Shown one piece after another: positions 32,610 through 45,538 of a stretch of DNA of 64,000 nt. The stretch's first letter is position 1; every line of letters starts with the position of its first letter. A program made the translations under genes and the position numbers. Source of the DNA: VRUE01 sp036266075 (GTDB lineage Bacteria > Actinomycetota > Thermoleophilia > Solirubrobacterales > 70-9); contig DATANV010000030.1 in the NCBI GenBank assembly GCA_036266075.1, positions 15,484-79,483 of the forward strand, written 5' to 3'. Below the pieces are notes generated by a model that saw only the letters and a program-made list of their open reading frames with translations, had not been told where the DNA came from and ran no database searches.

Positions 32610-34265
32610 TCAACCGTCGTAGCCGACGTGTACGTGATCGCAGTGGTCCGCGCGGGCGAAGGCGGGGCCGGGACCATCGACGTCGAAGCAGTAGATGAGC
32701 TCGGTTGGCATCGCGGGGGAGGGCAGCTGTGAGAGCGTGGTCGCGAGCTGCGCGCAGGGCGCCGTCGGGGCGGTGTCGGTGCAAGAGACGCCGTCGACCG
32801 CGGCGATGTCCATCGCACGGCCGAAGTAATGGTTGGAGACGTTGCCTTCGACGGTGTACTGCGAGTGGTCGGAGCGCAGGGCGGAGATCGTGATCTGGTG
32901 CGACTGGGTGATCGCCCCGATCAGCCCGACGATGCGCGGGTCGATCGCGCCGCTGTCGAGGTCCTGTTTCTCCAGCTCGTTGGAGAGCGTCAGGTTTTCC
33001 CACTCGATCGGTGCCATCACCGCGTTGGGTAGGGCCAGCGCCCACTCGACCTCGCTGACCTTGCACCTGCCTTCCAACTGCGCGGCCTCCGCCATCACCG
33101 AATCGACGTACCACTGCGCGTGGTTGTGCTCGAAGAGGCCGGCGCGCAGGCCGCCCTGAGCCCAGAACAGGCGTGCCAGGGTCGCGGTCGCGTCGGCCGG
33201 GTCGCCGCGGCGGATGCGCCCGTCGGCGTCGCCGTCCACCGCGTAGCGTCGCCACTCGCTGCCATCGAGGCCGAGCGGTCCGCTGCGCTTCAGTTCTTTC
33301 GCGTCCATGCCGTGGCCGAAGTTCGACTCCAGCCGGGCGACCGAGGCCAGCGCCCAGACGCCGCGCTTGCCGAGCCCGTAACGCGCGGCGGCGCTCTCGA
33401 AGGCGTCGAGGTACTCGACCGGGATGCGCTTGCGCCAGCGCTTTGGTGCCACGCAGCTCAGCACCTGCAGCTTCGGGGTTAGTTCGAAAGCGCCCGCCAC
33501 CGCGTTGCCGAGCTGGCTGTAGCACTGGGCGTCGGCGAGCACGTCGGCGACGTACCAGTCGGCGTGGTTATAGGCGTAGATCGCGCCGTAGACGTCGGCC
33601 GGCATGCCGGCGGCGCTGAGATAGGCGGCGGCGGAGAAGATCGCGTCTTCGGGGTTGTAGGGGTCGCGCACCCCGTCGCCGTTGGCGTCGACGCCGTACG
33701 TTTCCCAGGTCGAAGGCATGAACTGCATCCAGCCGATCGCGCCCGCCGAGGAGACGTTGAGGTTGGTGCCGAAGGCGGTCTCGATCCCGTTGATCGCCGC
33801 GAGGATGCTGGCGCCCTGCGGGCCGAGGCCGTAGGTATCGGAGGCGCGCTGGTAGACCGGCACGAGGATCGCCGGCACACCGGCTGGCGCACAGCTCGAG
33901 CTGGGCAGCGTCGGGATGGCGAAGGCAGCCGACGGTCCGGGCACCGCTTCGGTGGCGCCCTCCTCGCCCTCCTGTTCGCTGGGTGCGGGGCTCGACTGCG
34001 ACTCGGGCTTGGCGGTGACGCCGCCGCTTTCCGGCTCGGGCGACGGTTCAGGAGCGGCGAGGGCGTCGCCGCGTTGTACGGACGTCACCGGGGCTGGGGC
34101 TTCGGTCTGGCTGGCGGCGGGCGGCGGTTCGCCGGCACCTTCCGCAACCGGCGGGCCGCCGAAGGCGGCGGGGGGTGCGGCCGAGGGCGCAGCCTGAGCG
34201 GCCGCCGCGCTTAGAGCGAGGAGCAGCGTCAGCGCCGCCAGCATCCCTGCCGCGCGGCGGCTCAT
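32610..34265 (-). CDS. secreted lytic transglycosylase with C-terminal M15-like peptidase motif
   Basis: 551 residues from ATG 34265, which overlaps the upstream stop (ATGA). Signal peptide (AAGMLAALTLLLALSAAAAQ), a ~100-residue Pro/Glu-rich spacer, an SLT domain (AAINGIETAFGTN with the catalytic Glu; AGAIGWMQFMPSTWETYG; EDAIFSAAAYLSA), then a second SLT-like half (ALASVARLESNFG). The last ~100 residues show SNHYFGRAMDIAAVDG and DHCDHVHVGYDG, the HxxxxxxxD...HxH arrangement of zinc D,D- or L,D-carboxypeptidases. A two-activity cell-wall hydrolase is inferred. It contains a calcium-loop-like DANGDGVRDPYN. Confidence 0.85.
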   Translation of the reverse strand: MSRRAAGMLAALTLLLALSAAAAQAAPSAAPPAAFGGPPVAEGAGEPPPAASQTEAPAPVTSVQRGDALAAPEPSPEPESGGVTAKPESQSSPAPSEQEGEEGATEAVPGPSAAFAIPTLPSSSCAPAGVPAILVPVYQRASDTYGLGPQGASILAAINGIETAFGTNLNVSSAGAIGWMQFMPSTWETYGVDANGDGVRDPYNPEDAIFSAAAYLSAAGMPADVYGAIYAYNHADWYVADVLADAQCYSQLGNAVAGAFELTPKLQVLSCVAPKRWRKRIPVEYLDAFESAAARYGLGKRGVWALASVARLESNFGHGMDAKELKRSGPLGLDGSEWRRYAVDGDADGRIRRGDPADATATLARLFWAQGGLRAGLFEHNHAQWYVDSVMAEAAQLEGRCKVSEVEWALALPNAVMAPIEWENLTLSNELEKQDLDSGAIDPRIVGLIGAITQSHQITISALRSDHSQYTVEGNVSNHYFGRAMDIAAVDGVSCTDTAPTAPCAQLATTLSQLPSPAMPTELIYCFDVDGPGPAFARADHCDHVHVGYDG

Positions 34266-35125
34266 CCCCTCACGTCCGTCACTAGCCACTCGCCTTCCTG
34301 TCGCATCATTTCGAGCCGCAGCTCCGAGGTGAGCCCGACTCGCAGCAGCGAGGCGCTGACCGTGTAGGCCTTACCGTGGCGCGGGCCCGGTACGAGGTTG
34401 AGGACCTTGGCTTTCGGCACCTTGGTCTCCTCAGGCAGCCGCGGCGGTCGTTCGGCCAGTGCTTCGGCGAGCTGTGGCGCCGCCGTTTCGGTGAAGATCG
34501 CCTTGGCCCGCGCCGGGCGCTCGCCGACCTCGTAGAAGACGAAGGCGTTGGTGAAGCGCCGCGCGACCTTCATCGCCGCCGGTCCGGCCGGCACCGGTTT
34601 GGCGCTGGAGGCGGTGGCGCCTCCTTCGTCGGCGAGGGTCTCGAGCGCCTCCGCGGCCGTTTCGGTTCCTTCGTCAGTGGCCTCTGGGGCAGCAGCAGCC
34701 TCGCCACCGCCGCTCTTCTCGTCGACGCCGACTCCCTTGGCGACGCCGAAGGATGGCGTCACGCCGTGCAGGACGCGATCGGGGGTCCGATCGCCGGCCG
34801 GTTGCGGTGCCGGCGTGGTCAGGGCGACTGGGGCGGGGGCGGCAGCCTGCTTGCTGCTGCTGCCGTCGTGTCCTGCGGAGAGCAGCAGCCCGCCGAGAGC
34901 CGCGGCGGCCACGACCGCCGCGAGGGCGCCGGCGCCGGCGACGCGGCCGGAGGGGGCGCTGGGCAGGCTCCAGCCGGCGAGCCGCTCGCGCAGCGGCCAG
35001 ACGAGCCGTCGCTCGACCGTCCAGGCCAGCCGCTCGAAGGGCCAGCGGGCGAGGTCGGCGATGGCCGAGAGGAAGCGCTCGATGTGCCCCCTCGTATCGG
35101 CGTGGATTTGACGTCGTCTCAGCAT
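34262..35125 (-). CDS. single-pass membrane-anchored protein upstream of the transglycosylase
   Basis: 287 residues. The N-terminal ~60 residues are cytoplasmic, Arg/Trp-rich and amphipathic (IERFLSAIADLARWPFERLA), then one membrane helix (GAGALAAVVAAAALGGLLLS), a Pro/Ala/Glu-rich linker, and a ~110-residue extracellular domain (MKVARRFTNAFVFYEVGE...EGEWLVTDVRG) with the alpha/beta look of NTF2- or TcpC-like accessory domains. Not recognised as a known family. The 4-bp overlap with the lytic transglycosylase makes a joint role in cell-wall turnover or secretion likely. Confidence 0.75.
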   Translation of the reverse strand: MLRRRQIHADTRGHIERFLSAIADLARWPFERLAWTVERRLVWPLRERLAGWSLPSAPSGRVAGAGALAAVVAAAALGGLLLSAGHDGSSSKQAAAPAPVALTTPAPQPAGDRTPDRVLHGVTPSFGVAKGVGVDEKSGGGEAAAAPEATDEGTETAAEALETLADEGGATASSAKPVPAGPAAMKVARRFTNAFVFYEVGERPARAKAIFTETAAPQLAEALAERPPRLPEETKVPKAKVLNLVPGPRHGKAYTVSASLLRVGLTSELRLEMMRQEGEWLVTDVRG

Positions 35126-35263
35126 CTTGTCGAAGCCCGTAGAAGCTTACGTCGGAATTTGCTCCCTATTCCTGAAGTTCGGCGCCTGGATTGCGACACC
35201 CAGGCAGGCTGCCCAGACGCTGGATAACAGCGCAACTTGAGGCGCTTCTAAATAACAATCCTG

Positions 35264-37847
<2,584 letters not shown>

Positions 37848-37858
<11 letters not shown>

Positions 37859-38153
37859 CTTCGGCTTTCCTCTCAAGCTCTTCGACTCGCCGCTCGAGGG
37901 CGAGGACCCGCTCGACCCCCGCCAGGTTCAGCCCTTCCGCGGTCAGCTGCTGGATCCTCCGCAACAGCTCGACGTCGCGCTGGGAGTAGAGGCGCGTGTT
38001 CTTCGGCGAGCGCTGCGGCTCGATCAGGCCGCGGGTCTCGTACATGCGCAGCGTCTGGGGGTGCATATGGGCGAGCTCCGCGGCGACGGAGATCATGAAC
38101 ACCCCACGCTCCGCGTCGACGGAGATCTCCACCCGTTCGCGCCGCGCGCTCAT
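37848..38153 (-). CDS. hspR: heat-shock repressor HspR (MerR family)
   Basis: 101 residues with a MerR-type winged HTH (VAAELAHMHPQTLRMYETRG, RSPKNTRLYSQRDVELLRRI) and a short C-terminal coiled coil. HspR binds HAIR-type inverted repeats with DnaK as corepressor and autoregulates the dnaK operon. Location between dnaJ and clpB is classic for actinobacteria. The 3' end overlaps clpB by 11 nt. Confidence 0.95.
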
Positions 38154-38211
38154 CCGGCCACCGCCGTATCCGACATTTGCCCCCCCAGGGGGCGGTGAAA
38201 GTCGGATGCGC

Positions 38212-39336
38212 TCACGGGGCGGCGCTCCGCAGCAGCTCCTCGCGCGGGTTGGCGCCGTTCAGGGTCTCGGCCAGTTTCTCGACCGCCTCGCGCTGTTTGT
38301 CACTCAATTCCTTGGGGACGTCGATCTCGAGCCGGTAGCGGATGTCGCCGCGGCCCTTGCCGTGCGGCTTCGGCGGGCCCTCCCCCCGCAGCCGCTGGAT
38401 CGTTCCGTGCTTGGTTCCCGCCGGCACCTTGATCTTCTTCGTTCCGCTCAGGGTCGGAACCTCGATCGTCGCCCCCTGCAGCGCCTCGACGATCGTGATC
38501 GGCACCGTCACCTCGAGGTTGTTGCCGTCGAGCCGCTTGAAGACGGGGGAGGGCGTCACCCGCGTCATCACGAAGAGGTCGCCGGGTGGCCCGCCCCGCG
38601 GTCCCGCCTCGCCCTTGCCGGCGAGGCGGATGCGGGCGCCGTCCTTGACCCCAGCGGGGATGTTCACCTTGTAGCGCTTGGTCTGCCGGGTGAGGCCGGA
38701 GCCGCCGCAGGTCGGGCAGGGGTTCTCGATGATCTGACCGGCGCCCCCGCACTGCGGACAGGGCTGGCTGATCGAGAAGAAGCCCTGGCTTTGGGCGTCG
38801 ATGCCGCGGCCTTCGCAGCGTGGGCAGATGACCGGACTCGTCCCCGGTTTGGCGCCGCTGCCATCGCAGGTCGCGCAGCGTTCCTCCTTCGGCACGGCGA
38901 CGCTGACCTGGGTGCCGTTGACCGCCTGGTCGAAGCTGAGGCTGACCTCGGTTTCGAGGTTGCGACCGCGCTGCTGCTGCGCCTGGCCGGGCTCGCCGCC
39001 GCGGCCGAAGAGGTTGGAGAGGATGTCACCGAAGCCGCCGCCGCCGAACGGCTGACCACCGGGGCCGCCCGGTCCGCCGCCAAAGCCGCCGAACGGTTGA
39101 CCACCGGGCCCGCCGAAGCCGGCGAACATGCCGCCCTGGTCGTACTGCTGGCGTTTCCCAGGATCGGAGAGCGTGTCGTAGGCGCCCTGGACCTCCTTGA
39201 ACTTCTCCTCGGCGGCCGCGTCGTCGGGGTTGCGGTCAGGGTGGTACTTCCGGGCCAGCTTCCGGTAGGCCTTCTTGATCTCCTCCTCGGAGGCTCCCTT
39301 CGAGACGCCCAGCACCTTGTAGAGGTCCTCAGCCAA
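38212..39336 (-). CDS. dnaJ: type I DnaJ co-chaperone
   Basis: 374 residues from a TTG at 39336. J-domain with HPD in YHPDRNPDD, a Gly/Phe-rich segment (FGGPGGQPFGGFGGGPGG) partly repeated, four CxxCxGxG zinc motifs (CATCDGSG, CPRCEGRG, CPQCGGAG, CPTCGGSG), and the C-terminal substrate domains. It follows grpE by 3 nt. The client-handing partner of DnaK. Confidence 0.96.
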   Translation of the reverse strand: MAEDLYKVLGVSKGASEEEIKKAYRKLARKYHPDRNPDDAAAEEKFKEVQGAYDTLSDPGKRQQYDQGGMFAGFGGPGGQPFGGFGGGPGGPGGQPFGGGGFGDILSNLFGRGGEPGQAQQQRGRNLETEVSLSFDQAVNGTQVSVAVPKEERCATCDGSGAKPGTSPVICPRCEGRGIDAQSQGFFSISQPCPQCGGAGQIIENPCPTCGGSGLTRQTKRYKVNIPAGVKDGARIRLAGKGEAGPRGGPPGDLFVMTRVTPSPVFKRLDGNNLEVTVPITIVEALQGATIEVPTLSGTKKIKVPAGTKHGTIQRLRGEGPPKPHGKGRGDIRYRLEIDVPKELSDKQREAVEKLAETLNGANPREELLRSAAP

Positions 39337-39339
39337 GCC

Positions 39340-39914
39340 TTACTCCGCGACCACCACGCGCGCCGGCCGCACCAGCTGCTCGCCGAGTCGGTAGCCCTTC
39401 TGCATCGTCTCCACCACCGTCCCCGGCTCGGCCCCGTCAACAGGCTGCGTCGAGAGCGCCTCGTGCAAGTTCGGGTCGAACTTCTCCCCCGTTGGGTCCA
39501 CAGCCTCGACCCCATTTCGGCTGAGGGTCTCCCGCAAACCTCGGAAGACAAGGAGGACGCCATGGGCCAACCCATCCTCCGAGTCGCCCTCCGGGTCGAG
39601 CCCGGCGGCTTGAAGCGCCCTCTCCAGATCGTCCAGGACCGGCACAACCTCCCGAATCACTTCAGCTTTCCCGCGAGCGCCGGCGGCTTGCACCTCGCTG
39701 GTCATCCGCTTACGGAAGTTCTCGAAGTCAGCTTTCGTCCGCTTGGCGAGCTCTAGGTAGTCATCCCGCTCGCTGAGAAGGGCATCGAGGTCGTGCGCAA
39801 CCTGCTCCTCTTCCACGGGTGGCGTGGGGTTGGGTTCCCCTCCCGCCGAGGGAGGGGTGCCCTGCCCCGCGACAGGACCCGTGGTCGAGTGGTCGGTCCC
39901 TCGGTCGTCGACGC

Positions 39915-39918
<4 letters not shown>
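39340..39918 (-). CDS. grpE: nucleotide exchange factor GrpE
   Basis: 192 residues, GTG at 39918 overlapping the dnaK stop (GTGA). Coiled-coil dimer helix (LDALLSERDDYLELAKRTKA, DFENFRKRMTSEVQAAGARG) and the beta domain with DPTGEKFDPNLHEAL, GTVVETMQKGYRLGEQLVRPA. Residues ~12-36 (around TGPVAGQGTPPSAGGEP) are encoded by a 72-nt palindrome and look Pro/Gly-rich and unstructured. Function not affected, as this part is dispensable in the family. Confidence 0.95.
39813..39884. repeat. in-frame palindrome inside grpE
   Basis: Outer arms CCACGGGT/ACCCGTGG (39813-39820, 39877-39884) enclose an inner 19-nt pair matching at 15 positions and closing on CCCTCCC/GGGAGGG. Flanks GGTGGCGTGGGG and CCCCGCGACAGGACCC are shared with the pdhC element, and both copies yield the peptide pattern PVA..G....PTPP.EE. 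Confidence 0.75.
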
Positions 39919-41816
<1,898 letters not shown>

Positions 41817-41843
41817 TTCTCCAGTACCTCCAGGGTCTAGTCG

Positions 41844-41924
41844 CTTGACTGGCTGCCGAGTCCAGGGAAAACATGGACTCTAAAAATCTAAGTGGCAGTA
41901 TGGCAGATTCCTGATAGATCTCAA
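41844..41924 (-). promoter_or_regulatory. dnaK promoter and candidate HspR operator
   Basis: Minus-strand -35 TTGAGA (41919-41924) and -10 CATACT (41897-41902) are 16 bp apart. Downstream of them lie GAGTCCA-N9-TGGACTC (41858-41880) and a third half site CTTGACT (41844-41850). CTTGACT and AGTCCAG differ by single bases from HAIR half sites (CTTGAGT/ACTCAAG). A CIRCE element is not present. Promoter is fair; the operator identity is inference. Confidence 0.55.
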
Positions 41925-42040
41925 ATTGACACCTCCCCTAAGTGGTTTCGCGTTTTGCGGCTGCGGGCAGATGTCCACTGGAGGCGCCTCGACCCAACCG
42001 GGTCCCGTTCAAGCGGGATCGCGGAAGAGGAGGAATTGCC

Positions 42041-43279
42041 TTGACTCACGCCCATGCACCCGATCTTCGCGCCTTGGTGGCGGCAATCGCAGTCCTGGCT
42101 CTGTTGCTACCCGGCAGCGCCCTCGCGAACCTGGGGAGGGCACACGATCGAGCAGAGGTCCACCCCGCTAAGGCGCTGACGCACCGCGCCAAGCTCCGCC
42201 ATTCGGGCCACGGTCACCCCGGCGTTCACGACAACGGCATAGGCAAGGTCGCGAACGTGATGACCCGCAACCTCTATCTCGGCGCCGACCTGACGCCGGC
42301 GATCGAAGCCCCCAACCTGCCGGCCTTCGTCGCTGCCAACGGCAAAATCCTGCGCGACGTCACCGCCAACAGCTTCCCGATCCGAGCCAAGGGCCTGGCG
42401 CAGGAGATCCTCGCCGAGAAGCCCGATTTGGTCGGCCTGCAGGAGGTCGCGCTGTGGCGCACCGCACCGGTCAACTTCGAAGTCCTCGAAAAAGGGCCGA
42501 GCGCGACCACGGTCCGCTACGACTACCTGCAGGAACTGCTCGCGCAGCTGAACAAGGCCAAACCGGAATACGAAGTCGTCGTCTCCCAGGACGAGTTCGA
42601 CTTCGAGGCGCCGGCGGACGAGGACGAAAACCCCGCCACCGGACCCTTCGGCGCCGACATCAACGGCCGCCTTACGATGCGCGACGTGATCCTCGCCAGG
42701 CGCGGCGCTGGCGTGCAGACCGCGAACCCGAGCGCCGGGCACTTTGCCAACCTGCTGCCGGTAAAAATCCTCGGCACCGAAGTGCCGGTGACGCGCGGCT
42801 GGGTCAGCACCGACGCCAAGGTCCGCGGCAGCCACTGGTTCCGCTTCGTCAACACCCACCTCGAGGCGTTCGATCCGGCGGCGCTGGTGCCGAGCTTCCG
42901 CGCCAAACAGGCGGCCGAGCTGGTCGCGCCGGGGGGCCCAGCGACGAGCAGCCAGCCGGTGATCCTGCTCGGCGACCTCAACTCCGATGACGACACGGTC
43001 GCACCGGGCGACCAGCAGGCCTACCGGGTCCTGCTCGAAGCAGGTCTGGTCGAGCGCAGCACCAACAAACCGCTCAGCTGCTGCCTCAAATCCAGCCTCC
43101 TGGCCGAAAACGCCGGTGGCAAAGTCGCCGACTTCAACCACCAGGTCGACCACATCATGACCGACGACCCGTCGGAGATCTCCCTGCAGAGCTCGGCCGT
43201 AACCGGCCTGCTGCCGGTCAACGGCTTCTGGGACTCCGACCACGCCGGCCTCTTTAGCGCCCTGAGGTTCAGCCACTAA
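42041..43279 (+). CDS. secreted endonuclease/exonuclease/phosphatase-family protein
   Basis: 412 residues from TTG 42041, seven nt after GAGGAGGA, which decides this start over longer frames. Signal peptide (LRALVAAIAVLALLLPGSAL). EEP fold motifs in order: VMTRNLYLGADL, LVGLQEVALWR (metal Glu), FRFVNTHLEAFD, VILLGDLNSDDD, HQVDHIMTDD and WDSDHAGLFSALR (terminal His). It is a Mg-dependent secreted hydrolase of nucleic acids or phosphoesters such as inositol phosphates or sphingomyelin; which cannot be told. Divergent from dnaK, convergent with the cytochrome gene across a palindromic element. Confidence 0.9.
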   Translation: MTHAHAPDLRALVAAIAVLALLLPGSALANLGRAHDRAEVHPAKALTHRAKLRHSGHGHPGVHDNGIGKVANVMTRNLYLGADLTPAIEAPNLPAFVAANGKILRDVTANSFPIRAKGLAQEILAEKPDLVGLQEVALWRTAPVNFEVLEKGPSATTVRYDYLQELLAQLNKAKPEYEVVVSQDEFDFEAPADEDENPATGPFGADINGRLTMRDVILARRGAGVQTANPSAGHFANLLPVKILGTEVPVTRGWVSTDAKVRGSHWFRFVNTHLEAFDPAALVPSFRAKQAAELVAPGGPATSSQPVILLGDLNSDDDTVAPGDQQAYRVLLEAGLVERSTNKPLSCCLKSSLLAENAGGKVADFNHQVDHIMTDDPSEISLQSSAVTGLLPVNGFWDSDHAGLFSALRFSH

Positions 43280-43294
43280 CACAGCTCAGATAAA

Positions 43295-43405
43295 GCCCGT
43301 TCCCGGGAGGGGTGGAACGTCTTGTACTTTTTCGCCCAAGCGCGTCGGCGAGAGACGCCCCGCGCCCGGGCAAAAAGTTAAGTGGAACCCCTACCGGAGA
43401 CGGGC
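43295..43405. repeat. long interrupted palindrome, GGTAGGGGT family, copy 2
   Basis: Arms GCCCGTTCCCGGGAGGGGT (43295-43313) and ACCCCTACCGGAGACGGGC (43387-43405) pair with a few mismatches. The middle (GGAACGTCTTGTACTTTTTC and CAAAAAGTTAAGTGGAA) is as in copy 3, and the loop shares GCGAGAGACGCCCCGC with copy 3. Between convergent stops. Confidence 0.8.
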
Positions 43406-43409
43406 GGAA

Positions 43410-43829
43410 CTAGCCCTCGCCGGCGGTGCGGGCGACGAACTCAGCCACTTCTTCGGCCTGCTCACCGTCGAGGATGCCACCCGGCATCCGGCCCGGGGTG
43501 GTGCTGCTGTCGACGCCGTTTTCGATCGCGTTGAGGACACGACCTTCGGTCGCCTTGATCGTGTCCTGCGCGTTCGGGCCTTCCGGTGCGCCGGAGGGGG
43601 CCAGCAGTTCGTCCAAATCCGGCGCGAAGTTGCCGTCGGTACCGGCGGCGTAGAGCGTGTGGCAGGTCCCACAATTGGTCTGGAAGAGGCTCTGTCCGGA
43701 CTTCAGCTCGGCCGGTACCTCCTCGGCCCCGCGGGCAGCATCGCCGTCGGAGCGGAAGGCCAGCCAGGGGATCAGGACCGCCAGGACGACGACCGTCAAG
43801 CCGAAGATGACGAAGGTCTTGCGGGTCAT
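43410..43829 (-). CDS. membrane-anchored mono-heme cytochrome c
   Basis: 139 residues from ATG 43829, which overlaps the nth stop. One N-terminal membrane anchor (KTFVIFGLTVVVLAVLIPWL), then a class I cytochrome c domain: heme site CGTCHTLY, and distal Met in GRMPGGILDGEQAEEVAEFV. It probably shuttles electrons to a terminal oxidase or other partner on the outer membrane face. No oxidase gene lies nearby; coupling to a DNA-repair gene is probably positional. Confidence 0.9.
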   Translation of the reverse strand: MTRKTFVIFGLTVVVLAVLIPWLAFRSDGDAARGAEEVPAELKSGQSLFQTNCGTCHTLYAAGTDGNFAPDLDELLAPSGAPEGPNAQDTIKATEGRVLNAIENGVDSSTTPGRMPGGILDGEQAEEVAEFVARTAGEG

Positions 43830-44491
43830 TTGCGCCCGGCACGGTACCAGGGGCACATGCGACGCAGCGCGCACTCGCCACAACGCGGTTTCGGCCGGCA
43901 GACCTCGCGCCCGTGGCGGATCAGGTTCATGTGCAGCTCGTGGGCGTCAGCCGGGTCGACGATCGCCAGCATCTCGTCGTGGGCACGCTCGAAGGAGGCC
44001 TTTTCGGGGAACAGGCCGAGCCTGCCGCCGACCCGGTGGACGTGCACATCGACGGGGATGTCGGGGATCCCCCAGGTGAAGATCAGCACGCAGGCCGCCG
44101 TTTTGCGGCCGACCCCAGGCAGCGAGAGCAGGAACTCGAGCGACTCCTCGCGGGGCGCGGTCTCGGTCCAGTCGAGATCGGGAGGGTCGCCCAGCCGTTC
44201 GAGGATCGCCTGGATGCGCGGTGCCTTCTGCTTGGCGAGGCCGCCCGGGCGGATCGTCTCCTCCAGCTCCTCGACCGGCGCGTCGCGCACCTCCTCCCAG
44301 GTCGGGTAGCGCTCGCGCAGCTGGGCGAAGGCGCGGTCGCGGTTGCGGTCGTTGGTGTGCTGCGAAAGCACGGTCTTGATCAGCTCGGCGATCGGGTGCC
44401 CGTGCGGCTCCTCGGGCGGAACTCCGTACATCTCGCGCAGCCGGTCGCGGATCGCCCGCACCCGGCGTTTCGTCGGCCGTTTCCAGGTCAT
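43826..44491 (-). CDS. nth: endonuclease III family DNA glycosylase
   Basis: 221 residues. HhH and catalytic Lys in LPGVGRKTAACVLIFTWG, catalytic Asp in DIPVDVHVHRVGGRLG, and a C-terminal iron-sulfur loop VCRPKPRCGECALRRMC. The loop spacing is C-x5-C-x2-C-x5-C, one residue shorter than the usual x6 first gap. It excises oxidised pyrimidines. The TGA overlaps the ATG of the cytochrome gene. Confidence 0.92.
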   Translation of the reverse strand: MTWKRPTKRRVRAIRDRLREMYGVPPEEPHGHPIAELIKTVLSQHTNDRNRDRAFAQLRERYPTWEEVRDAPVEELEETIRPGGLAKQKAPRIQAILERLGDPPDLDWTETAPREESLEFLLSLPGVGRKTAACVLIFTWGIPDIPVDVHVHRVGGRLGLFPEKASFERAHDEMLAIVDPADAHELHMNLIRHGREVCRPKPRCGECALRRMCPWYRAGRK

Positions 44492-44758
44492 CCCGGCGGC
44501 ACCCTAGCCGGGGTCCCACCTGCTGCGTATGGTTCGAGCAGCGGAAGCTGGTGGTCCACGACTGGGGCTCGCTGGCGCTGACGATGCGCCAGGCACGCGG
44601 CGACCGCAGCCCGATGCCGCCCGAGTTCGTCGACACCGTTTTCGGCAATCCGCCCAAAGCGCCAGCCGCCGGCGCCCCACCGAAAAAGTTGAGAGAGGAG
44701 GGGTGCCCGGCCTCTCCTCCCACAACCAACCCGTTCACACCCGGATTACAATTGCGAG
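44492..44758. other. intergenic region with a possible gene remnant and a degenerate repeat half
   Basis: Between divergent nth and the PAP2 gene. One frame reads KLVVHDWGSLALTMRQARGD then MPPEFVDTVFG, which could be a relic of an alpha/beta-hydrolase-like gene, but no start or intact domain exists. A GAAAAAGTTGAG stretch (about 44680-44695) resembles the middle of the GGTAGGGGT palindromes. Low confidence for both. Confidence 0.3.
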
Positions 44759-45538
44759 ATGTCTCGTGCCTTCGCCGCGGTGACCGCCAAGCTGCCCCAA
44801 GGCTGGGGCGACGCCGGCCGCCAGCTGGGCATCCTCGTCCTCGTCGACGTCGCCTACGAGCTGGTGCGCGGCCTCGCCGACGGCCAGCGCGCCGAGGCGA
44901 TCGCCCACGGGCGCCAGGTGATCGACTTCGAGCAGTCGACGCACACCCTCTTCGAGCCGAGCGTGCAGGCCTTCTTCCTGCCAGTCCATTGGCTGATCGA
45001 CTTCGCCAACCAGATCTACCTCAACAGCCAGTTCTCGATCACCCTGGCCTTCCTGATCTGGCTCTACCTCTTCCGCAACGAGTCCTATTACTTCGTCCGC
45101 AACATGTTCGTCGTCTCGATGGGCCTGGCACTGGTCGGCTACACGCTCTACCCGACCGCGCCGCCGCGGATGTTCCCCGAGCACGGCTTCATCGACACGA
45201 TCACCGACTTCTCCAACGTCAACCACGACTCGGCGCTGGCGAAAATCTTCATCAACCCCTACGCCGCCGTGCCGAGCATGCACTGCGCCTTCGCGCTGAT
45301 GATCGGCGGCACCGGCGTGCGCGTCTCGCGGCACTGGTTCACGCGCGCCTTCTGGGCCTGCTGGCCGCTGCTCGTCGCCTGGGTGGTGGTCGTCACCGGC
45401 AACCACTACTGGGCCGACGTCGCGCTGGGCTGGATGGTCGCCGCCACTTCAGCTCTCGTGGCAAGCCGCCTGCTGGCCCGTGCCCGCCCGCAGGCCTGGG
45501 CTTGGCGGACCGGCTCGCCCCGGGAGGCTGAGGCATAG
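44759..45538 (+). CDS. PAP2-superfamily membrane phosphatase/transferase
   Basis: 259 residues with about six membrane segments. Acid-phosphatase-like motifs: YPTAPPRMFPEHG, the catalytic-type PSMHCAFALMIGG, and VTGNHYWADVALGWMV. This is the PAP2_3 pattern seen in inositol-phosphorylceramide synthases and related lipid-phosphate enzymes. Adjacent CDP-alcohol phosphotransferase and inositol-phosphate synthase genes support a role in phosphoinositide lipid synthesis, for instance dephosphorylation or headgroup transfer. The product is not proven. Confidence 0.85.
   Translation: MSRAFAAVTAKLPQGWGDAGRQLGILVLVDVAYELVRGLADGQRAEAIAHGRQVIDFEQSTHTLFEPSVQAFFLPVHWLIDFANQIYLNSQFSITLAFLIWLYLFRNESYYFVRNMFVVSMGLALVGYTLYPTAPPRMFPEHGFIDTITDFSNVNHDSALAKIFINPYAAVPSMHCAFALMIGGTGVRVSRHWFTRAFWACWPLLVAWVVVVTGNHYWADVALGWMVAATSALVASRLLARARPQAWAWRTGSPREAEA

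Noticed and set aside
35126..35263. c-di-AMP (ydaO-type) riboswitch upstream of the cell-wall hydrolase operon
   Set aside because: Only short similarities (GCCGAAC, CGTAAGC) are present; the diagnostic core segments are missing.
41817..41950. CIRCE element (HrcA site) ahead of dnaK
   Set aside because: The repeat reads GAGTCCA-N9-TGGACTC, opposite in orientation to TTAGCACTC-N9-GAGTGCTAA; hspR is adjacent and no hrcA is seen.
44551..45531. 326-codon plus-strand frame starting in the nth-PAP2 gap
   Set aside because: After the first ~60 codons it is a shifted shadow of the PAP2 gene; only the first part could be a relic.
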